In this document: piece after piece, positions 44,917-50,000 of the stretch
Position numbering within the stretch: the first letter of the stretch is position 1
Layout: each line of letters starts with the position of its first letter
Origin: Glandiceps talaboti
Taxonomy: Eukaryota; Hemichordata; Enteropneusta; Spengelidae
Direction: 5' to 3'
DNA: 50,000 bases
Assembly: GCF_964340395.1 (NCBI RefSeq)
Contig: NC_135553.1
Location: forward strand, 16,555,001-16,605,000
The notes under the pieces: generated by a model
Databases searched by the model: none
What the model was told of the DNA's origin: nothing
Seen by the model: only the letters and a program-made list of their open reading frames with translations
Position numbers and translations under genes: made by a program

Positions 44917-47900
44917 ACTTGTTCTTACCGAGATCGTCTGCCAAGACAAAGACAAGATGAGGTTGTTTGACTTTTTCTTTAACCGCCTTTTCAATTTTGT
45001 CTGGTATTTTCTCGGTGACTTGTACATAAGCTGAAATGAGATAAAAAAAACGACATTAAATATACATCTGTCTTTCCTGCTTTCATGTCGGGTCCAATGT
45101 TCGGTGGCTACAAATGTGTTGACAACATTTCTTGATCCAAAATGTTGACGGTAGATATAGTAATAGCATCTTGAAAGTCAAAAATACCGAATTGTTTTAT
45201 AACTGTTGTCGATAAGAATGTTAACGGGACGACAAAGTTTACACACCCATACCGAGCAATTTCTAATGACGTCATCTTCTTCTCTTTTAGTATAAAATAA
45301 GTCAAACAGCTACTAGTAGTCTTGTCACGGTGCCCTGTAGAGGCAACTGACAATTAATGTATACTTACTCCTAAGAAAGAAAATACTAGCTGCAGCCCCT
45401 AGTATTATACCAAGGACAAGATAAAGTGTCCCGGATGTTCTATTTTCAGTTCTGTTGTTTCCACGTGTAGGTATACTGGCAGTTTCCTGTAAATCAAATC
45501 AAACGGAGGCTTTATAATAGACAAAAAGCGAAAGGAAATGCCAATCAATTTTCACTGAAAGTAACAAATATTATTAAGATACTAGTATCTGACGAAAATT
45601 GGGGAAACATATTTGGTGAGGACGGTCACAGTTCTGTTCTAATGACATAAACTGTAAGTTGATGTTCGAGCGGTTGTGTGCACGTGTGCGCGCGTATGTA
45701 TGTGTGTGTGAGTGCGCGCGCGCGTGCGTGTCTGTCTGTCTGTCTGTCTGTCACTATGTCTCTGTCTGTCACTATGTCTCTCTGTCTATGTATGTGTCTG
45801 TCTCTATCTGTATGTGTACGTGTGTATATAATGCAGCTAAAATATTGATATTGCTACGTATTGCAGTTATAGCATAGACGTCTATGGTTATAGTAACAAT
45901 GATGACGACAGCTATGATAATATTGGTGGTGGTGGTGGTGGTGGTGGTGGTGGTGGTGGTGGTGGTGGTGGTTGCGACGACGACGACGACGACGACGACG
46001 ACAAGGAGGAGGAAGAGGGGAGGAGGAGAAGGACGTTATGGAGGATGTTTACTTCAAACTGATACGTGCCTTGCAGTAAAATGTTGATATTTCCTCAACA
46101 CGGCTCACATTTCATGCATGTTTGCTAAGGTTATCTGACATATTGCTAAGTTTGTTCAAGATGCCTGTGGTCAGACCATTTTAAAAATTGTAACAACTCA
46201 ACAAAGGGAAAGAGGTAACCATGTAACTCGATATCGTGCCTTCAATGATTTCCTACAAATATTCGAAATTCTGAGATTGAACCGGCGATTTGAGGCAGCA
46301 TTATGATTTCTTCATTTTTTGTAATTTATTTTTCGAGGGAAAAAAAGTGTACTGAATTATCCAATCATCCCTACTCGATAAATTGAAAACCACACTACGT
46401 TCTTTAGCTTTAGGAGAGTGACATCGCACGTCGCCAAGGTGAGACACGTGCACTGCGGTCAAGTTTGAAGGTCGTCACTCGTGACCCCAAGTGAACTATC
46501 ATAAGAGAAGAGGAGAAAGGTATTGAAACAGCAGTCGGCTAGACTTCTGAAATTGGCATAAACACTAATATCATCACTAAACATGCCAACATTTACCAAA
46601 AATGTGCAATTGCGATTGTTAATGTTACGAAGCGTACTGCACATTACCCATTTTTAACTTAAAATGATGTGATGGCAAAGTAATTAGACATCTTTCCACG
46701 TGGACAAATTTTAACACCGTTCTTCGCAAACATGGAAGTGGCACAAGCAGAATATATCAGCTTTTTACTCAAGCGAAAATTCTTACCAAAAAAATTTAAT
46801 GAAACTATAATGTGTATGTCGATGCATACCTTCTATTACTATACTTTGTGTTTTTTGATAGTTTACGTATAACAAATGACGTCATCGGATCGCTTATAAG
46901 TTATACCCTAATACCAGGTTAGAGTTCAGTCAATTGCAAGTATACATCAGTAAGGCCTAATAAATAATAAAAATTGTATGGTTCCGACTACGCTCAATTT
47001 TAGAATAAGTGGGGTAGGTAGATTCTTTATTTTATTTTGTTGTATTTGTTGTTCATGTGTGAGTGTCTAGTTCAGGTTTTCCATTGTTTTCCAAATGGTC
47101 TCTGTGTTATTTATTTCTTGCTATCAGAGGTACAACATTACAGATTGGAAGAACAGTTGTATATTGTCTTTTTAAGTTGATGTCAGTTTCCTCTTCCACT
47201 ATTTCTCTCCTAATAATATATTATCCAGGTTATATTTTGTTAGATACGGTGGAAGTACCCTCAGCCCTCAAAGACTGGGGACTAGTAATGTAGTAAGCAT
47301 GTCACCTGGTGAACATAGCACAAGAACCTCCATGGAGATCCTTTCCCGGGTCCCCTGTGTAGTGCCAGTGAAGTTTAAAAGGTATGTCAAAAAGACGATA
47401 ACTTCTGGCTCGTTTAAAAACTGCTGAGCTATACATCATTATTCACTCACAATACTGACAAACTTATCTAAACGGACCTAGGTTATGATTGTTTAAAGAT
47501 ATAAATGTCACAATTAATTAACGGAAATAAACAAGGGTAGGTAAGTGCCCGTGATGTTCATATCGTGCCATGATTTACTCTAGATAAATATCTACTGCGA
47601 CCTCACACCAAGGTGACCAAAGTAGATACGTAGCTGTGATGCATGTCATGCTATTTGTCGTAGATAAGTATCCACTGCTACCTCACACCAAGGTGACAAA
47701 TGTAGGTATCCGTCATGTATATCGTGCTATTTGTCACAGATAAGCATCCACTGTGACCTCAAACCAATTCAAGGTCATGCTACTCAAAAAGATGTAAAAT
47801 ATGACAAGCATTAATGATCATTTGACATATGAACGTTTACTTGACTATATTTTTGAAGTGGTCAATTCAGTTGAAGGGGTGAAGGCGTTTCCTCTCTTTA

Positions 47901-49814
47901 ATTAAATACACTTTGGTATCTGTTCCACCACAATGTGGGCCACCAAAGACACTCTAAAATTTATCGGCTCTTTGCAATGTTAGTTTTGGAGTTCCTTGAT
48001 AGATTATTGCTTTGTCACATAATAGTTCGTTTAAAATGTAAACCTTCACAGGCACCACGATCGTGATGTGAAGATTAACTGCAAACACGATGGTATAAAG
48101 TATTCAGTGCGTCGTTTTGCACGTGTACACTTTGATTGCTAGTCTATAAAACGGTAGCTAGCTCCTGCTAACACTTGAACAACATACATGTATACATGTA
48201 CAATGTAACCCAGACTTGGTTAATTTATTCATATACCCAACGGGATCCAGTATCCCCCAAGGTCGTTTGTTCCCATCATTGTATTTCCATCGTCGTTAAT
48301 AGCCACAGCCTCTTTTACGGCACTGTCCAAGACGCATCCGTCAAGAGTTTTTTTTTATCGCAGAAAAATGTCAGCTCTGGTTTGCGAGACTGTGTACTTC
48401 TAAAGCGATGCTAAGTACAATAATGACGTTCTCTGAACGTTTGGACATTAAAGTGGTCACATGGGATGAGAAATGGAATTCATTTTGGATTTTCAAACAA
48501 AATAACTTTACTGCGTTTTTAGACTTTACAAAACAATTTGAAACAAAATGGACCAAGTTCACGTGTTTGTATAACTCTTCATAAATTGGAAGAAATAACC
48601 GTATCAAAAGTTGCATAAACTGGACGTGATGTAGTGACTACTTGTGGTTTAAGCCTGCCATACATTCCTCACACTAAACCATCACCATGCACCAATAGTA
48701 TATTATTTCACATTTATTTTTTAATGCAGAAAAACATATAGTTAAGTTACTTTATCAATTAAAAATCGAAACTAAATACTGACTATAATGTCTCAATGCT
48801 GGTTATTTTGTTGTTTTTAACATTTAATTCTTAATTGCTCTTTGTATATTAAATATTCACGAATTTCCCTGATGTTCTAAAAAAAACCACTTTCAGTCAA
48901 AACTGTTGGTCAAAAGTCCATACGTCGTACGTGCACAGATTTACACACGTCCATGCAGCCAGAACTTTACACACTCAGTGTCTTTGTTGGAAACGTTCAC
49001 ACTGTCCTAACTTGAAGGGAATATCACACATGCGCTATGCGTCTTTACTTGTCATACTACATGGCAGGTAAGCGAACAAAATCGGTGTGGCAAATCTTGT
49101 TTACGACAGCTCACCGGGCCACGGGATCGTAAGGTCACAAAAAACGAACTTTTGAACGATTGATGAAAAAATCAAATTGTTATAATTGACGTATTTTAAT
49201 GTTTCAAATGATCTATGTGGCAAGATCAATAGTTCAATGTAGGATAAAAAAATCTTTTAGTTAGGCCTCAGACCCCCCCCCCCCATTCTAACTTAATTAA
49301 CCAAAACTGATAATTGTTACAGAAAGCATAAATAAAATTAAAATCAGTATGTAGAATTATGTAGTATTATGAATATCAAGTCAATATGTAGTGAGAAAAA
49401 TATGCTCGTTTATAGAAATATTTGCATTTAGAAGTAAAAAAACAGATTCAATTAAAAGTAAAATCGTGTTTGCTGGACGAGAACTAAAATGGTTCGACCT
49501 CCCTCTCCTCAAACTAAAAGAACTACGTATTTATCCTACATTTGAAATGTTGATCTCGCCCCTAAGTTTTATTAGCTTGCTGATTAGTTGTCGAGTGAAG
49601 AAAGAAGGGCTAAATTAATAATCTTTTTAAATGTGCCGCTGGTCCAATCGGATGGTCAGCCGATGTACATTTTATCTTCATCACACATGTACGATTAATA
49701 TCATCTTCTAGATCTCCCCTGAACGTATTATCTAATTCACACTTACGAGACCGTCGTGTACGGTAGAGTTATTCATGTTTCACTTACCGGTTGTCTCCTC
49801 CGTCGCGCCTCCAT
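32435..49814 (-). CDS. Membrane-anchored arylsulfatase (ARSB/ARSI/ARSJ-like), 17 exons
   Basis: Exons: 49814-49788, 45486-45369, 45030-44929, 44711-44600, 43488-43437, 42910-42807, 42168-42044, 41729-41665, 40941-40840, 40063-40000, 37577-37480, 34896-34754, 34608-34550, 34129-34015, 33527-33457, 33071-32952, 32610-32435. All have GT/AG sites and matching phases; total 1,653 nt, 550 aa. It starts with a basic tail (MEARRRRQP) and one membrane segment (about 29-47), so a type II anchor rather than a signal peptide. Sulfatase landmarks: [16 protein letters not shown] (Asp80, Asp81), the formylglycine site CTPSR (Cys118, Arg122, split by intron 4), GKWHLG (Lys172, His174), SDNGG (Asp323, Asn324), NWPLRG, and a C-terminal GGVW motif typical of the ARSB group. 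Two active-site residues are replaced: the usual His before 'P' in the '(A)xxxVHxP' motif is Lys265, and the usual Lys after NWPLRGx is Ala341. It may be weak or inactive. Sulfotransferase copy 2 lies antisense in intron 10. Confidence 0.93.
32821..32880. repeat. Microsatellite (GTAT)(GTCT)(GTCA)n
   Basis: Short compound tetranucleotide array in the intron between exons 17 and 16. Confidence 0.9.
33635..33805. mobile_element. Imperfect foldback element in arylsulfatase intron 14
   Basis: A roughly 170-bp imperfect palindrome centred near 33717. Paired blocks include GGTATTTGCAC/GTGCAAATACC, TACTTTCAC/GTGAAAGTA and GGGTACTC/GAGTACAC. It explains the 80-aa ORF at 33605-33847, which is not a gene. 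Foldback MITEs of this type are common in invertebrate introns. No target duplication was resolved. Confidence 0.6.
34352..34396. repeat. Microsatellite (AAAT)n(AT)n
   Basis: Short tetranucleotide array followed by an AT run in the intron between exons 14 and 13. Confidence 0.9.
35331..35734. mobile_element. Foldback/MITE insertion in arylsulfatase intron 11
   Basis: Absent from the paralogous sequence in unit 1 (near 18412). ATTATA at 35325-35330 and 35729-35734 may be the target duplication. The right half (about 35537-35733) is a long hairpin: CACATATTGCCTGGCC ... GGCCAGGCAATATGTG, with inner arms GCACCCGTT/AACGGGTGC and CACATGCTATTTCCC/GGGAAATAGCATGTG around a 'CCTTTGG' centre. The left half has smaller inverted repeats (e.g. 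CTATTTCCCTAGAGAAATAG). No ORF. Confidence 0.7.
35875..37020. repeat. Two tandem diverged hairpin-bearing units (unit 2)
   Basis: Paralogue of 25605-26770, with the first hairpin at about 35985-36121 and the decayed second one at about 36440-36545. It sits in intron 11 of the arylsulfatase. Confidence 0.7.
37173..37228. repeat. Microsatellite (GTCT)n
   Basis: Unit 2 counterpart of the array at 26905-26980. Confidence 0.9.
37945..38857 (+). pseudogene. Cytosolic-type sulfotransferase copy 2, one frameshift, nested in an arylsulfatase intron
   Basis: Near-identical to copy 1, with a handful of substitutions, a 6-bp insertion near 38485 (GRVRLRN against GRLRN) and a different frameshift. One extra T at about 38397-38399 breaks the frame right after 'RNPKDVLVS', so ORFs 37945-38418 and 38432-38857 must be joined across it. 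Read-through length is about 303 aa. It keeps the PAPS loop 'QKSGSTW' (51-57), 'RNPKD' (143-147) and 'RKGIIGDWK'. As in copy 1, the catalytic His position is Phe119 in '[11 protein letters not shown]'. It is intronless and antisense within arylsulfatase intron 10 (39999-37578), so it may derive from a retrocopy. Because each copy is intact where the other is broken, one may be functional if its indel is a sequencing error. Confidence 0.85.
38858..39999. other. 3' flank of sulfotransferase copy 2
   Basis: Counterpart of 28595-29809. The stretch 39720-39920 is a degenerate (AATC)n array. It contains the empty site of the MULE-like insertion (GTATTTAGT at 39932-39940). No gene is recognised. Confidence 0.5.
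40460..40810. repeat. Microsatellites (CACT)n, (AATA)n and (AATT)n
   Basis: A CACT array at about 40467-40555, then AT-rich tetranucleotide arrays at about 40660-40810, in the intron between arylsulfatase exons 10 and 9. Confidence 0.93.
42345..42645. repeat. Microsatellites (GAAT)n and (GGAT)n
   Basis: A compound array at about 42345-42500 and a second GAAT array at about 42606-42645, in the intron between exons 7 and 6. Ile/Phe/His-rich ORFs here are artefacts. Confidence 0.93.
43780..44013. mobile_element. Near-perfect 234-bp palindrome in arylsulfatase intron 4
   Basis: The two arms of about 115 bp are reverse complements, with only about one mismatch noticed near the centre (CCTCCTCT against AGAGGAAG, centre at 43896/43897). 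It starts CTGATTAAAATCC and ends with the reverse complement. It has almost no loop, so the RNA would be a long perfect hairpin. Possible sources are a very young foldback element, a recent inverted duplication, or an assembly or library artefact. No protein is encoded. Confidence 0.8.
44812..44918. repeat. Microsatellite (AAAT)n
   Basis: The array ends only about 10 bp before the donor end of arylsulfatase exon 3 (44929). Confidence 0.95.
45700..46005. repeat. Microsatellites (GTCT)n, (GGT)n and (CGA)n
   Basis: A TG/CG-rich and GTCT array at about 45700-45800, then GGT at about 45924-45972 and CGA at about 45974-46002. The Val/Thr-repeat ORF here is an artefact. Confidence 0.95.
47540..47770. 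repeat. Three tandem copies of a roughly 78-bp unit
   Basis: Each copy has 'AGATAA', 'ATC(T/C)ACTG', then CCTCACACCAAGGTGAC or a variant. The CCTCA start recurs at 47601, 47681 and 47757. Copies differ by several bases. It lies in arylsulfatase intron 1. Confidence 0.75.
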
Positions 49815-50000
49815 ATTTTCACACTATTTCGTCTAGCTTTCGATTAAAATACGTCTGCATATGAGGTGACTAGTAGAACGAATGTCGATACGAACCGTTT
49901 ACTTCAATAATAGAACCAGTGTAAGGGTTTGACCAAAGACATCAACGGAGGGGGGATAAGTAACTTTAAGTTGCTTTGGTAGTTAGTGGTATAACTCGTT

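Larger units (their letters stand above)
45487..49787 (-). other. Intron 1 of the arylsulfatase
   Basis: Its length of 4.3 kb is bounded by GTAAGT after the 9-codon exon 1 and TTACAG before the membrane-segment exon. It holds microsatellites at 45700-46005 and a tandem repeat at 47540-47770. No other gene is recognised. Confidence 0.75.

Noticed and set aside
1-50000. tRNA, rRNA or CRISPR features
   Set aside because: I looked for tRNA box A/B-like pairs with cloverleaf arms, rRNA-like tracts and regularly spaced repeats with unique spacers. None was convincing. A covariance-model scan would be decisive.

Overview
This is an AT-rich eukaryotic (metazoan) window with small-exon genes, long introns, many microsatellites and several transposon families. 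The gene families (SULT-type sulfotransferase, arylsulfatase, HIRAN protein, TatD/TATDN2-like retroelement, PIF/Harbinger-like MITEs, CR1/L2-like LINEs) suit a marine invertebrate such as a hemichordate, echinoderm or lancelet. I cannot name the species.

Layout. 1-17.7 kb is mobile-element debris: a tandem-repeat block with a retroelement-like 3' tail (0.8-1.6 kb), a LINE fragment (2.5-3.3 kb), three PIF/Harbinger-like non-autonomous elements with TAA/TTA target duplications (3.6-5.4, 7.1-8.4, 9.1-10.6 kb), and a decayed retroelement with HhH, Gag, CCHC, aspartic protease and TatD parts, split by an antisense LINE (11.7-15.7 kb). 17.7-40.1 kb is a tandem segmental duplication of part of an arylsulfatase locus. 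40.1-49.8 kb holds the 5' exons of the arylsulfatase.

Main gene. I could assemble a 17-exon minus-strand arylsulfatase (49814 to 32435; 1,653 coding nt, 550 aa). All splice sites are GT/AG and all phases agree. An intronless sulfotransferase sits on the opposite strand inside intron 10. The duplication (unit 1 about 17.68-30.84 kb, unit 2 about 30.85-40.07 kb) made a second sulfotransferase and broken arylsulfatase exons. Each sulfotransferase copy carries one different single-base frameshift. Both proteins lack residues normally needed for catalysis.

Most interesting object. Unit 1 differs from unit 2 by a 7.03 kb insertion (about 18455-25485) with imperfect terminal inverted repeats of about 90 bp. 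It carries two convergent genes: a small HIRAN-domain protein and a two-exon, about 1,009-aa protein that looks like a DUF6589-type transposase-derived protein. The paralogous site in unit 2 (about 35770) is empty, so this looks like an autonomous DNA transposon with a HIRAN accessory gene. A second insertion in unit 1 (29810-30690) has a 9-bp target duplication and an empty paralogous site, as in Mutator-like elements.
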